Of a DNA stretch of 11,255 bases, positions 1-7,407 are shown piece by piece (within the stretch, counting starts at the first letter, position 1; the number at the start of each line of letters is the position of its first letter). The DNA is from Boseongicola sp. SB0675_bin_26. Lineage in GTDB: Bacteria > Pseudomonadota > Alphaproteobacteria > Rhodobacterales > Rhodobacteraceae. Location of the stretch: contig VYCX01000457.1 in the NCBI GenBank assembly GCA_009843725.1, positions 1 to 11,255 on the forward strand, read 5' to 3'. A program made the position numbers and the translations under genes. A model generated the notes under the pieces. It ran no database searches and was not told the origin of the DNA. It saw nothing but the letters and a program-made list of their open reading frames with translations.

Positions 1-1
1 G

Positions 2-562
2 TATTGGCCAGTGACCGATGCGCAGCCACGCCCGTCGGCCGAGGCGTATGAGAAGCTCAATCGGTATCTCAGGGCGGGCGGGCTGATCCATTTCGACACA
101 AGGGATGCCGGGACATCCGGTTTCGGGTCGGGAGGCTCGAACGCGACCAAGCTCAGGCAGCTGGCGATGTCACTTGATGTTCCGCCGCTTGAGCCAATTC
201 CTCATGATCACGTGCTGACCCGGTCCTTCTACCTCCTGCAGGACTTTCCGGGCCGTCATGCCAGCCGGGACGTCTGGGTGGAGGCGGCGCCTGCCGACGC
301 GCCGCAGGCCGAGGGCATGCCGTTCAGGAATCTCAACGACAACGTGACGCCCGTGGTGATCGGCGGAAACGACTGGGCGGCAGCGTGGGCCATGGACGCG
401 CAGGGACGGCCCATGTTTCCGGTGGGTCGCGGCTTTTCGGGCGAGCGCCAGCGCGAGATCGCATATCGCTTCGGAGTCAACCTGATCATGTACGTCCTGA
501 CCGGGAACTACAAGTCGGACCAGGTCCATGTTCCGGCCCTGCTGGACAGGCTGGGGCAATGA
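2..562 (+). CDS. DUF4159 domain protein, C-terminal part (5' end outside window)
   Basis: The frame is open from the first bases (TAT TGG CCA, read Y-W-P), so the GTG at 11 is an internal codon and the gene begins left of the window. The visible 187 or so residues are the C-terminal half of a DUF4159 domain. Landmarks are FDTRDAG, the stretch LEPIPHDHVLTRSFYLLQDF, VVIGGNDWAAAWA, and the ending YRFGVNLIMYVLTGNYKSDQ followed by HVPALLDRLGQ. Family knowledge: full-length alphaproteobacterial members are about 900 residues, with an N-terminal BatA-like membrane domain before DUF4159, and follow a MoxR AAA ATPase and a DUF58 protein. The operon is thought to assist protein-complex assembly or metal insertion, but the biochemical role is unproven. 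The domain resembles class I amidotransferases without an evident catalytic cysteine here. The next gene follows after 104 bp on the same strand. Family identity is certain; function is not. Confidence 0.9.
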   Translation, partial: YWPVTDAQPRPSAEAYEKLNRYLRAGGLIHFDTRDAGTSGFGSGGSNATKLRQLAMSLDVPPLEPIPHDHVLTRSFYLLQDFPGRHASRDVWVEAAPADAPQAEGMPFRNLNDNVTPVVIGGNDWAAAWAMDAQGRPMFPVGRGFSGERQREIAYRFGVNLIMYVLTGNYKSDQVHVPALLDRLGQ

Positions 563-666
563 CGCGCTCCTGCAAGGCCATCACGACAGTGGCATTCCAT
601 GCGCCGCTCGCATTGCCAACGCCGGCCCGAAGGCAGTTCGGCCAACTTCAGGGATTCGGCTGAGCC

Positions 667-2745
667 ATGCAAGTCGTCCGCAGCATCTTCTTCGAGCCAT
701 TGCTTCCGTGGGCGATGCTGTGGTCCTTGGCGGCAGTCTCGCTGGTCCTGATCGTGATTGCCGTCCGGGGCGGCCTTTCCGGCTGGTGGGTCCGCGGGAT
801 TGCCCTTTCGCTGCTCCTGATGGCGGTCGCAAACCCGTCGACCCAGATCGAGGAGCGGGAAGCGCTCTCGGACCTGGTCCTGCTGGTGGTTGACGAAAGC
901 GCGAGTCAAGGCATCGACACTCGCCCTGCCCAGACCGCGGAGGCGATCGCGAGGGTCGAGGAGGAAGTCGCCGCCCTCGGCAATGTCGGGCTCCGCATGG
1001 TTCATGTGGAAGACAGCGACGGCAATCGCGGCACGCTTCTGATGAAGGCGCTTGCCGACGCGATTGCAAGCGAGCCGCGCGCGCGCCTTGCAGGCGTGAT
1101 TCTCGTGAGCGACGGGCAGCTGCATGACATTGGTCATCTTCCGGAACTTCCGGCGCCGATGCACCTGCTGCTGACCGGGAAAGACGACGACTGGGACCGC
1201 CGTCTTCTGATTCGGAATGCTCCGGCATTTGCGATCATTGACGAGCCGGTCACCTTGACGCTGAAGGTCGAGGACCAGGGAGCGGTTCCGGCCGGCCTTC
1301 CCGCGGCCGCCGACATAGACATTTCCGTGGATGGCGGTGCGCCGGACCGGGTCCGGGTGCCGGTCGGTCTGGATGTCGGGCTTTCGGTGACGCTCCGGCA
1401 CGGCGGCATGAACGTCATTCAGTTCACGTTGCCAGAACATCCGAACGAATTGACCAGTCGCAACAATGCGGCGGTCGTGCAGATCAACGGCGTGCGGGAT
1501 CGCTTGCGGGTACTGCTGGTCTCCGGCCAGCCGCATGCAGGCGAGCGAACCTGGCGCAACCTCCTGAAATCCGATGCGTCGGTGGATCTTGTGCATTTCA
1601 CCATCCTGCGCCCGCCCGAAAAGCAGGACGGGGTTCCGGTTAACGAACTCAGCCTGATCGCCTTCCCGACGCGTGAGCTCTTCCTGGACAAGGTCGGCGA
1701 GTTCGACCTGATAATCTTCGACCGCTACAAGCTGCGCGGCATCATGCCGGCAGTCTATCTCGACAGCATCAGGCGGCATGTCGAGGGCGGAGGTGCGCTT
1801 CTGGTCGCCGCGGGTCCGGATTTTGCGACGGCCGAATCAATCTACCATTCGCCGCTTGCCGAGATTCTCCCGGCCGCGCCCAGCGGACTGGTGCACGAAT
1901 TGGCCTACTTGCCGAAGGTGACCCGCATCGGCCAGCGCCACCCGGTGACCGAGGGCCTGGAACCGGTCAAGGAAGCGGCGCCGCGCATCGAACGGCCCTG
2001 GGGGCGGTGGCTTCGGCAGATCGATGTGGCTGCCAAGGGCGACGGCCATGCGCTCATGGACGGCTTGGACGGCGCGCCCCTGCTGGTAATCAACCGGGTC
2101 GGTGAGGGGCGCGTTGCTCTCCTCGCGTCTGACCACGCCTGGCTCTGGTCGCGTGGCTTCGAAGGAGGCGGTCCGCAGCTGGAGCTGCTCAGGCGGCTGG
2201 CGCACTGGATGATGAAGGAGCCCGACCTGGAAGAGGAAGCGCTGACCGCGATCTCGGAGGGTCTGACCATGACGATAACGCGCCGGACGATCAGTGACGA
2301 GGTGGGGGATGTCGAGGTCATCGGGCCGGATGGTGAAGTCACCCTGCTGCCGCTGGAAGAAACCGCGCCTGGACGCTACTCGCTGACCTGGCAGGCGCCG
2401 GAAACAGGGCTCTACAGGCTGAGCGAGGGTGACCAGCAAAGTGTCGCGGCACTTGGACCGGCGGCGCTGAAGGAGTTCGAGGCCACGATTGCGAGCGATG
2501 GGCTCTTGGCAGGTCCGGTGGCAGGCACGCGCGGCGGCGTGCACAAGGTTGCCGAGGGCGTGCCGGACATTCGCCGGATCCGGCAGGGCCAGGTCGCGTC
2601 GGGACGCGGATGGATCGGGATCACGCCCCGTGAAGCCTATCTGACGACGGACATCCGCGTGTCGCCGTTTCTGCCGGCATGGACCATGCTGCTTCTCGCC
2701 TCGCTTCTGATGATCGGCGCCTGGTTCTGGGAAGGACGGCGATAG
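667..2745 (+). CDS. vWA / glutamine-amidotransferase-like membrane protein (692 aa)
   Basis: This is a conserved membrane protein that normally closes the MoxR-DUF58-DUF4159 operon. Two hydrophobic segments lie near residues 16-33 and 43-56 and a third at about 668-687, so the large middle part is probably periplasmic. A von Willebrand A-like region follows the second segment, with a DxSxS metal-site motif (DESAS, residues 76-80) and a second aspartate in VILVSDG (D149). Residues 281-510 resemble a class I glutamine amidotransferase (RVLLVSGQPH, DLIIFDRY, HVEGGGALLVAAGPD, VALLASDHAW). The place where the nucleophilic cysteine would sit reads AAGPD, so this domain is probably non-catalytic and structural or binding. 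The start is fixed by an in-frame stop at 661-663; the Shine-Dalgarno is weak (AGGG at 650-653). The next gene converges on it after 47 bp. Function is inferred from context only. Confidence 0.85.
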   Translation: MQVVRSIFFEPLLPWAMLWSLAAVSLVLIVIAVRGGLSGWWVRGIALSLLLMAVANPSTQIEEREALSDLVLLVVDESASQGIDTRPAQTAEAIARVEEEVAALGNVGLRMVHVEDSDGNRGTLLMKALADAIASEPRARLAGVILVSDGQLHDIGHLPELPAPMHLLLTGKDDDWDRRLLIRNAPAFAIIDEPVTLTLKVEDQGAVPAGLPAAADIDISVDGGAPDRVRVPVGLDVGLSVTLRHGGMNVIQFTLPEHPNELTSRNNAAVVQINGVRDRLRVLLVSGQPHAGERTWRNLLKSDASVDLVHFTILRPPEKQDGVPVNELSLIAFPTRELFLDKVGEFDLIIFDRYKLRGIMPAVYLDSIRRHVEGGGALLVAAGPDFATAESIYHSPLAEILPAAPSGLVHELAYLPKVTRIGQRHPVTEGLEPVKEAAPRIERPWGRWLRQIDVAAKGDGHALMDGLDGAPLLVINRVGEGRVALLASDHAWLWSRGFEGGGPQLELLRRLAHWMMKEPDLEEEALTAISEGLTMTITRRTISDEVGDVEVIGPDGEVTLLPLEETAPGRYSLTWQAPETGLYRLSEGDQQSVAALGPAALKEFEATIASDGLLAGPVAGTRGGVHKVAEGVPDIRRIRQGQVASGRGWIGITPREAYLTTDIRVSPFLPAWTMLLLASLLMIGAWFWEGRR

Positions 2746-2792
2746 CGGCGGTTCCCGTCCGGGCTTGCGAGCATTGCATTGACGGGTCCCGT
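2746..2792. other. short convergent intergenic gap with a weak stem
   Basis: The plus-strand membrane-protein gene and the minus-strand cfa gene end towards each other across 47 bp. CCCGTC (2754-2759) can pair with GACGGG (2781-2786), and GACGGG-T-CCCGTC (2781-2793) is itself palindromic. There is no T-run on either strand, so a factor-independent terminator is not supported. Confidence 0.3.
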
Positions 2793-4022
2793 CTACTCGG
2801 CGGCCCGCAGTTCCGCGTCCGCAGTGCCGGAATACAGGTAGTCCCGCGTTATTGGAACCGCATCGACCTCGCGGGATATCTGGAATTGGAACACGCCCTG
2901 ACGCCGAAGCCGGAACGTCTGCTCGCAGGCGACGAGGTAGAATTTCCACATCCTCACGAATCTTTCGTCGTAAAGCTCGATCACCTTGTCGGCGTTCGCG
3001 ACGAACCGGTCGAACCAGTGCCGGAGCGTGTAGGCATAGTGAAGCCTGAGGGACTCGATGTCCGCAATCCACAGGTTCTGGCGCTCGACCGAGGCGGCGA
3101 TTTCCGAGAGGCTTGGCACGTAGCCGCCGGGAAAGATGTACTTGGCGACCCACGGATTGGTTGCGCAGGGTGCCTCGGAGATCCCGATCGAATGGATGAG
3201 CGCGACCCCGTCGGGAGACAGGAGATCGTGCACGGAACGGAAATATGCGTCGAAATACGGCAGCCCCACATGCTCGAACATGCCGACCGACACGATCCGG
3301 TCGAACTGTCCCGAAAGCTCGCGGTAGTCGGCCATTCGGAACTCGACCTGCTGCTCGAGGCCTTCGGCCCGCGCACGCTCCTGCGCAACCGCGAGCTGTT
3401 CCTTGGAAAGCGTGATGCCGAGAACCTGGGCGCCATGGTTCCGTGCCAGCGTGAGGCCCATTCCGCCCCAGCCGCAGCCGATGTCGAGCACGCGCATCCC
3501 CGGTTCGATTCTCAGTTTCTGGGCAATGTGGGCCTTCTTTTGCTCCTGCGCGACTTCAAGCGTGTCGTCAGGCGACCGGAAATAGGCACAGGAGTACTGC
3601 CGGTCCGCATCCAGGAAGAGCTCGTAAAGCTCGCCCGACAGGTCGTAGTGATGCGCGACGTTCCTGACGGAAATGCGGCCCGCGTTGTGCTGCATGAACC
3701 GCCTGACGGTCGTGCGAAGCTTCTGTTGCGCGCGCTGCCACCAGGCCCGTTGCCGGCCGTCAAGGTTGCGGAGGACCAGTTCGAGAAAGCCGTGGAGGTC
3801 GTCATCCTCGATGACGAGCGTTCCGTTCATGTAGCTTTCGCCGACGGCAAGTTCCGGGTTGATCACCATATGCCGGACAGTTGCGTTGTCCGTAAGGGAC
3901 ACGTGTGTCTGCGGTCCCTTGCCGTCTCCGAACGTGAGCACCCTCCCACTTGGCAATTCGACCGTCAGCAGGCCGATCTGGACGACCTTCCCAAGTGCGA
4001 TGTCGAGAGCCCTTGTCCACAT
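2793..4022 (-). CDS. cfa: cyclopropane-fatty-acyl-phospholipid synthase (SAM-dependent)
   Basis: The enzyme transfers a methylene group from S-adenosylmethionine to cis double bonds of membrane phospholipid acyl chains, a modification usually made in stationary phase or under acid stress. The protein has 409 residues, within the family range. An N-terminal lipid-binding part (about 1-130) precedes a Rossmann methyltransferase domain with motif I VLDIGCGWGG (178-187). The active-site residues known from E. coli Cfa can all be matched: C145 in YSCAYF, E250 in MFEHVG, H277 and I279 in IHSIG, and Y329 in LHYAYTL. The ATG at 4022 is preceded by GAGGA (4030-4034 on the minus strand) at good spacing. 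It stands alone, 233 bp downstream of the AAA ATPase gene on the same strand, with its own probable promoter. The two neighbouring genes share no evident function with it. Confidence 0.95.
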   Translation of the reverse strand: MWTRALDIALGKVVQIGLLTVELPSGRVLTFGDGKGPQTHVSLTDNATVRHMVINPELAVGESYMNGTLVIEDDDLHGFLELVLRNLDGRQRAWWQRAQQKLRTTVRRFMQHNAGRISVRNVAHHYDLSGELYELFLDADRQYSCAYFRSPDDTLEVAQEQKKAHIAQKLRIEPGMRVLDIGCGWGGMGLTLARNHGAQVLGITLSKEQLAVAQERARAEGLEQQVEFRMADYRELSGQFDRIVSVGMFEHVGLPYFDAYFRSVHDLLSPDGVALIHSIGISEAPCATNPWVAKYIFPGGYVPSLSEIAASVERQNLWIADIESLRLHYAYTLRHWFDRFVANADKVIELYDERFVRMWKFYLVACEQTFRLRRQGVFQFQISREVDAVPITRDYLYSGTADAELRAAE

Positions 4023-4043
4023 GTCTCAATCCTCGCGTGAACT

Positions 4044-4055
4044 GGCTTGCAAGCC
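4044..4055. promoter_or_regulatory. 12-bp perfect palindrome at the predicted cfa transcription start
   Basis: GGCTTGCAAGCC is identical to its reverse complement and covers the transcription start predicted from the -10 box at 4060-4065. The position suits a repressor site, but no regulator is encoded nearby. A chance palindrome of this length is possible. Confidence 0.3.
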
Positions 4056-4059
4056 CTGT

Positions 4060-4087
4060 ATTCTATCGAATTGCGATGAATCTGCAA
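4060..4087 (-). promoter_or_regulatory. candidate sigma-70-type promoter of cfa
   Basis: Read on the minus strand, TTGCAG (4082-4087) and TAGAAT (4060-4065) are separated by 16 bp. The -10 box matches the consensus at five of six bases; the -35 is weak. The predicted transcript would start near 4053, about 30 bases before the cfa start codon, leaving room for the GAGGA ribosome site. Confidence 0.4.
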
Positions 4088-4255
4088 CGCCTTGCCGAAA
4101 GATGAAAGTCCGGAATCCCCTGCAATGAAGTTGACCATGCCGTCGAGCGCTTCCCTGCAGGAGCGGCGCGCGTATCCTGGGCGTCCCGCCTTCGTCCTTG
4201 TTCGGTCGCGACCCTCATCAGTTGGAAGGCCTCGCAACGGCTCGACGGCGGCCGG

Positions 4256-5701
4256 TCAGGGAGCACGTCCTTCCGCCACGTTTTTTCCGACCTGATAGCA
4301 GTGCAACGCACACGGAAAGTGCTTGATTTCGACACCGTCGACTTCAGTCACGCGTGTCAGGGTCTTCGTTGTCGCTCCAACGGGCAGCGGGATGTCGGCG
4401 TGCTTCCTTGCGAGTTCAACCAAGCCTATGAGCTCGACCGACCTGTCTCCGGCGAAGCGGTCGGACCACTTGATCTCGTAGGCCCACAATGGCTTGAATC
4501 TTGCCGCGTCAATTCTGACCAAGTCCACCTCCAGGTCCGCTCTGCCTTGCCTCCACCGTGCATAGCGGATGTCGCGCATCAAGTCCGAATGCAGCCACTG
4601 GCTGAAGATCGCAGTCTCCGCCATGGCCCCCATGGGCTCGTCGCCGTCATGGACCGGAGCAAACAGTGCCGAGCGCATCGACGGGTTGGTCAGGTAGACC
4701 TTGAAGTTGCGCATGCGCTGGAAGGACTTGCCTGTGTCGTCCACCCGATACACTCGTACGATCAGAAAGGCGGCTTCGAGATATTCCAGATACCTGTTGA
4801 TGGTGGCCTTGGCGGCACCGGAATTCTGTGCCAGCCCGTCGAGGCTGATCTCCTGGCCTGAGTTATAGGCAATTGAGGTGAACAGGCGGTTGAGTTCCTG
4901 GATGTCCCGAATGCCATAGAGGCTCGGCAAGTCCCTCAAGAGAACCTTGTCAATGATGTCGCGCCCGAGGAAGCGTTGCACATCGGTCTGAACGGTCTCG
5001 TTCAGAACAGCCTCGGGATAGCCGCCAAAGTTCAGGTAGTTGATGAACTCTTCGTTGAGGCGCTGGATGTCATGCACGACATAGCGAACCGCTGGTGCAT
5101 GACGGGTGGTCACGATCAACGCGTCTTCGAGATTTCTGAAGGCCAGAAACTCGGCAAAGGTAAGCGGCGGCAGGAAGAAGTCCGTGAACCTGCCCGCACC
5201 GGATTCATGGCTCTTGAGTCTCAGCGCGGCCGCTGCCGATCCCGAAACGATGAAACGGGTATTCGGGTGCCGGTCGGTCAGTACCTTCAAATGGAGCTCC
5301 CAATCCTTCAAGTGCTGGATTTCATCGAAAATGACGATGCGACGGCCTGCTGGATCGTGCCGCGTCTGCTCCTCGAAGAGCGTCAACAGCCGGTCCAGCG
5401 GCATGCCGCTGTAAAGCGGCGTGTCGATCGAAGCGAACATGATGCTGGAGCCAGGAAGATTCTCGCGCAACGCTTGCGCAATGAACTGGTGAAGCATGAC
5501 CGTCTTGCCGACACGGCGTGGCCCCATGAGTACGGTCGAGCGGCGTATGCTCCAATCGAGGGCCAGTTCAGTGAATGGTTTGAAGTAGGCTCTCTTCAGC
5601 GTGTAAGCGCCACCTCCGGATTGATGGGCTTCGCCCCACCAGGGGTTGTCACGACACAGGCTCTCCAGAACATCTTCCTTGGCAATCTCAAGCATGTTCA
5701 T
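4256..5701 (-). CDS. AAA_14 ATPase with C-terminal DUF4143 (nuclease-fold-like) domain
   Basis: A 481-residue P-loop protein. Residues about 50-160 form an AAA_14 ATPase, with Walker A GPRRVGKT (60-67), Walker B IVIFDEIQ (122-129) and a sensor-like VSGSA (152-156). Residues about 283-312 (SLDGLAQNSGAAKATINRYL) look like a winged helix-turn-helix. The C-terminal DUF4143 domain belongs to the PD-(D/E)XK nuclease clan, and its pattern is visible here: E361, D393 in EVDLV, and E409-x-K411 in YEIKW. Whether it cuts DNA is unknown; family members are widespread orphans of unclear role. An in-frame TAA directly before the ATG at 5701 fixes the upstream limit, and a second ATG (residue 3, 5693-5695) is equally possible. 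There is no ribosome site. The gene appears less GC-rich than its neighbours, and its upstream DNA is strongly AT-rich, which suggests acquisition. Confidence 0.88.
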   Translation of the reverse strand: MNMLEIAKEDVLESLCRDNPWWGEAHQSGGGAYTLKRAYFKPFTELALDWSIRRSTVLMGPRRVGKTVMLHQFIAQALRENLPGSSIMFASIDTPLYSGMPLDRLLTLFEEQTRHDPAGRRIVIFDEIQHLKDWELHLKVLTDRHPNTRFIVSGSAAAALRLKSHESGAGRFTDFFLPPLTFAEFLAFRNLEDALIVTTRHAPAVRYVVHDIQRLNEEFINYLNFGGYPEAVLNETVQTDVQRFLGRDIIDKVLLRDLPSLYGIRDIQELNRLFTSIAYNSGQEISLDGLAQNSGAAKATINRYLEYLEAAFLIVRVYRVDDTGKSFQRMRNFKVYLTNPSMRSALFAPVHDGDEPMGAMAETAIFSQWLHSDLMRDIRYARWRQGRADLEVDLVRIDAARFKPLWAYEIKWSDRFAGDRSVELIGLVELARKHADIPLPVGATTKTLTRVTEVDGVEIKHFPCALHCYQVGKNVAEGRAP

Positions 5702-5703
5702 TT

Positions 5704-5730
5704 AGTATAAGCTTACTTTCATTAAGTCAA
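5704..5730 (-). promoter_or_regulatory. candidate promoter of the AAA_14 ATPase gene, nearly leaderless
   Basis: On the minus strand TTGACT (5725-5730) and TATACT (5704-5709) each match the sigma-70 consensus at five of six bases, but the spacer is 15 bp, shorter than usual. Transcription would begin close to 5697, between the two possible ATG codons. The message would then be leaderless or almost so if translation starts at 5695, which agrees with the missing Shine-Dalgarno. Confidence 0.45.
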
Positions 5731-5757
5731 CATAAGAATCCAACACTCTGACTTAAT
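5721..5757. repeat. 9-bp inverted repeat overlapping the -35 box
   Basis: ATTAAGTCA (5721-5729) and TGACTTAAT (5749-5757) are exact inverted copies with 19 bp between them. One arm covers the -35 box of the ATPase promoter. Arm centres are 28 bp apart, nearly three helical turns, so one protein dimer or two cooperating dimers could bind the same face. It could be an operator or the scar of an inserted element. Confidence 0.4.
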
Positions 5758-5979
5758 TGATGAAATACGTGTCTGCTGCAGGGCTTGGGCGTCCGAATGA
5801 GCCTTCCCGCTGCCCTGGCCAGTCAAAGATGAAATCGTTGCCGCGGCACATGACGTTTGCAACCTGTCGACTGCGGATCTGGCCGGACAGTGATCTTTCG
5901 GACGCTTCCGGGTTCGGCGCGGTTGCCGAAAGTGTCCTGGACCGCCGCAATCGTCGACGTTGCGTCGCAGCCCTCGAGT

Positions 5980-7212
5980 TCAGTCGGATTCGGTCATGGT
6001 CCAGTCAAGAGCCTTGGCAACCGTGAAGATGTCCTTGTCGCCTCGACCGCACATGTTCATGCAGATGACGTGATCCGTCGGCAGGCCGGGCGCGATTTTC
6101 GCCACATGGGCCAGCGCGTGACTGGGCTCAAGCGCCGGGATGATGCCTTCTGTCTCGCAGGATAGCTGGAACGCCTCGAGCGCTTCCTGATCGGTGACCG
6201 AAACGTATTCGGCGCGCCCGGTTTCGTGGAGCCAGGAATGCTCGGGTCCGATGCCGGGATAGTCGAGCCCTGCGGAAATGCTGAAGCCCTCAAGAATCTG
6301 CCCGTCGTCATCCTGCAGCAGATACGTCCGGTTGCCGTGCAGCACGCCAGGACGTCCACCGGTGAGCGATGCGCAGTGCTCCATCCGGTCATCCACGCCT
6401 TTGCCGCCCGCCTCGACGCCAATGATGCGCACTCCTCTGTCGTCCAGGAACGGGTGGAAGAGGCCCATGGCATTCGATCCGCCCCCGATCGCCGCAATGA
6501 CCGTGTCGGGCAGGCGACCTTCGGCTTCCATCATCTGGGCGCGGGCCTCCTTGCCGATGATGGACTGAAAGTCGCGGACCATTGCCGGATAGGGATGAGG
6601 CCCAGCAACGGTGCCGATGCAATAGAACGTGTCACGGACATAGGTCACCCAGTCGCGAAGCGCGTCATTCATCGCATCCTTCAGGGTGCCCCGGCCCGAT
6701 GTCACCGGCACCACTTCGGCGCCGAGAAGCTTCATGCGGAAGACGTTCGGCTTCTGCCTTTCGACATCGTGCGCACCCATGTAGATCACGCACTGCAGGC
6801 CGAACTTTGCGCAGACCGTTGCCGTTGCGACACCGTGCTGCCCGGCGCCGGTCTCCGCGATGATGCGGGTCTTGCCCATACGGCGCGCGAGGATGATCTG
6901 GCCGAGCACGTTGTTGATCTTGTGGGCGCCTGTGTGGTTGAGCTCGTCGCGTTTCATGTAGATCTTCGCGCCGCCGAGATGCCCGGTCAGGCGCTCCGCG
7001 AAATAGAGCGGCGACGGTCGGCCGACATAGTGGGTCCAGAGGTGGTTCATCTCGTCCCAGAAGGCCTGATCCGTCTTGGCCTTTTCGTACTCGGCCTCAA
7101 GGTCAAGGATGAGCGGCATCAGCGTTTCGCTGACGAAGCGGCCTCCGAACGTGCCAAAGCGGCCGTTCTCGTCAGGACCGGTCTTGAAACTGTTTATGAG
7201 TTCGCTGGACAT
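5980..7212 (-). CDS. trpB: tryptophan synthase beta chain
   Basis: This PLP enzyme condenses indole with L-serine to give L-tryptophan, the last step of the pathway, working as a tetramer with TrpA. The protein has 410 residues, the usual size. The start sequence [19 protein letters not shown] (residues 15-33) is typical. The PLP lysine is K98 in HTGAHKINN, the catalytic glutamate is E120 in AETGAGQHG, the phosphate-binding loop is GGGSNAMG (243-250) and the C-terminal GRGDKD motif is at 389-394. The frame stays open upstream to 7347, but homology begins at the ATG at 7210-7212, which has GGAAGG five bases upstream (minus strand). No trpA follows and no trpF precedes it within the window. In several alphaproteobacteria trpF precedes trpB and trpA can lie elsewhere, so this does not mean the pathway is broken. 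All catalytic residues are intact. Confidence 0.97.
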   Translation of the reverse strand: MSSELINSFKTGPDENGRFGTFGGRFVSETLMPLILDLEAEYEKAKTDQAFWDEMNHLWTHYVGRPSPLYFAERLTGHLGGAKIYMKRDELNHTGAHKINNVLGQIILARRMGKTRIIAETGAGQHGVATATVCAKFGLQCVIYMGAHDVERQKPNVFRMKLLGAEVVPVTSGRGTLKDAMNDALRDWVTYVRDTFYCIGTVAGPHPYPAMVRDFQSIIGKEARAQMMEAEGRLPDTVIAAIGGGSNAMGLFHPFLDDRGVRIIGVEAGGKGVDDRMEHCASLTGGRPGVLHGNRTYLLQDDDGQILEGFSISAGLDYPGIGPEHSWLHETGRAEYVSVTDQEALEAFQLSCETEGIIPALEPSHALAHVAKIAPGLPTDHVICMNMCGRGDKDIFTVAKALDWTMTESD

Positions 7213-7372
7213 GGATGCCTTCCCGGATTTGACCGCAAAGATGTATCGCCGAGCCACGGGCAAGGCAAGGCAGCAACGGGTGGAAGGCGGATTCCCCGTC
7301 GGAAGGGACGATCCAATGGCGCGGCGGCCCGGCGGCGAATTCATCAACTGGCGGATCGTCCTTGAATCGCGT

Positions 7373-7400
7373 CAATCTTGCGGGAGCACGTGCAAGATTG
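7373..7400. promoter_or_regulatory. 9-bp perfect inverted repeat upstream of trpB
   Basis: CAATCTTGC (7373-7381) and GCAAGATTG (7392-7400) are exact inverted copies separated by 10 bp. It lies about 160-190 bp before the trpB start, and a short plus-strand frame begins beside it. No T-run follows on either strand, so an operator or an RNA stem is more likely than a terminator. Confidence 0.35.
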
Positions 7401-7407
7401 CTCCGAT

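Larger units (their letters stand above)
4023..4255. other. intergenic region between cfa and the AAA ATPase gene
   Basis: These 233 bp hold the cfa ribosome site, candidate promoter and palindrome in the part nearest cfa. In the remaining 150 bp or so next to the ATPase gene I see no terminator with a T-run, no recognisable protein remnant and no RNA gene. Confidence 0.5.
5702..5979. other. intergenic region between trpB and the AAA ATPase gene
   Basis: The 60 bp or so next to the ATPase gene are AT-rich and hold its promoter and the inverted repeat. The remainder returns to the GC-rich composition of the surroundings. A 65-codon open frame on the minus strand (5753-5950) is present but resembles nothing I know and has no ribosome site that I trust. 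No trpA remnant and no T-run terminator for trpB were found. Confidence 0.5.

Noticed and set aside
11..13. GTG at 11 as the start of the DUF4159 gene
   Set aside because: The upstream codons Y-W-P belong to the conserved domain, so the gene begins outside the window.
2754..2793. Bidirectional terminator between the convergent genes
   Set aside because: The stems are short and no T-run follows on either strand.
508..3153. Long minus-strand open frames (508-1779 and 1837-3153) opposite the vWA/amidotransferase-like gene
   Set aside because: They are antisense to a well-conserved gene, rich in arginine, proline and histidine, and match no family; this is typical of GC-rich DNA.
2679..4040. 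453-codon plus-strand open frame opposite cfa
   Set aside because: It is antisense to an enzyme with every catalytic residue intact, has no recognisable domain, and is explained by codon bias of cfa.
5753..5950. 65-codon minus-strand frame between trpB and the ATPase gene, considered as a trpA remnant
   Set aside because: It has no similarity to the TrpA start or active-site motifs and resembles no known protein.
7213..7347. N-terminal extension of TrpB to the upstream in-frame start at 7347
   Set aside because: The extra 45 residues are unlike TrpB, while the ATG at 7212 has a GGAAGG ribosome site and begins the conserved sequence.
6226..7365. 379-codon plus-strand open frame opposite trpB
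   Set aside because: It is a shadow of trpB with no motifs or ribosome site.
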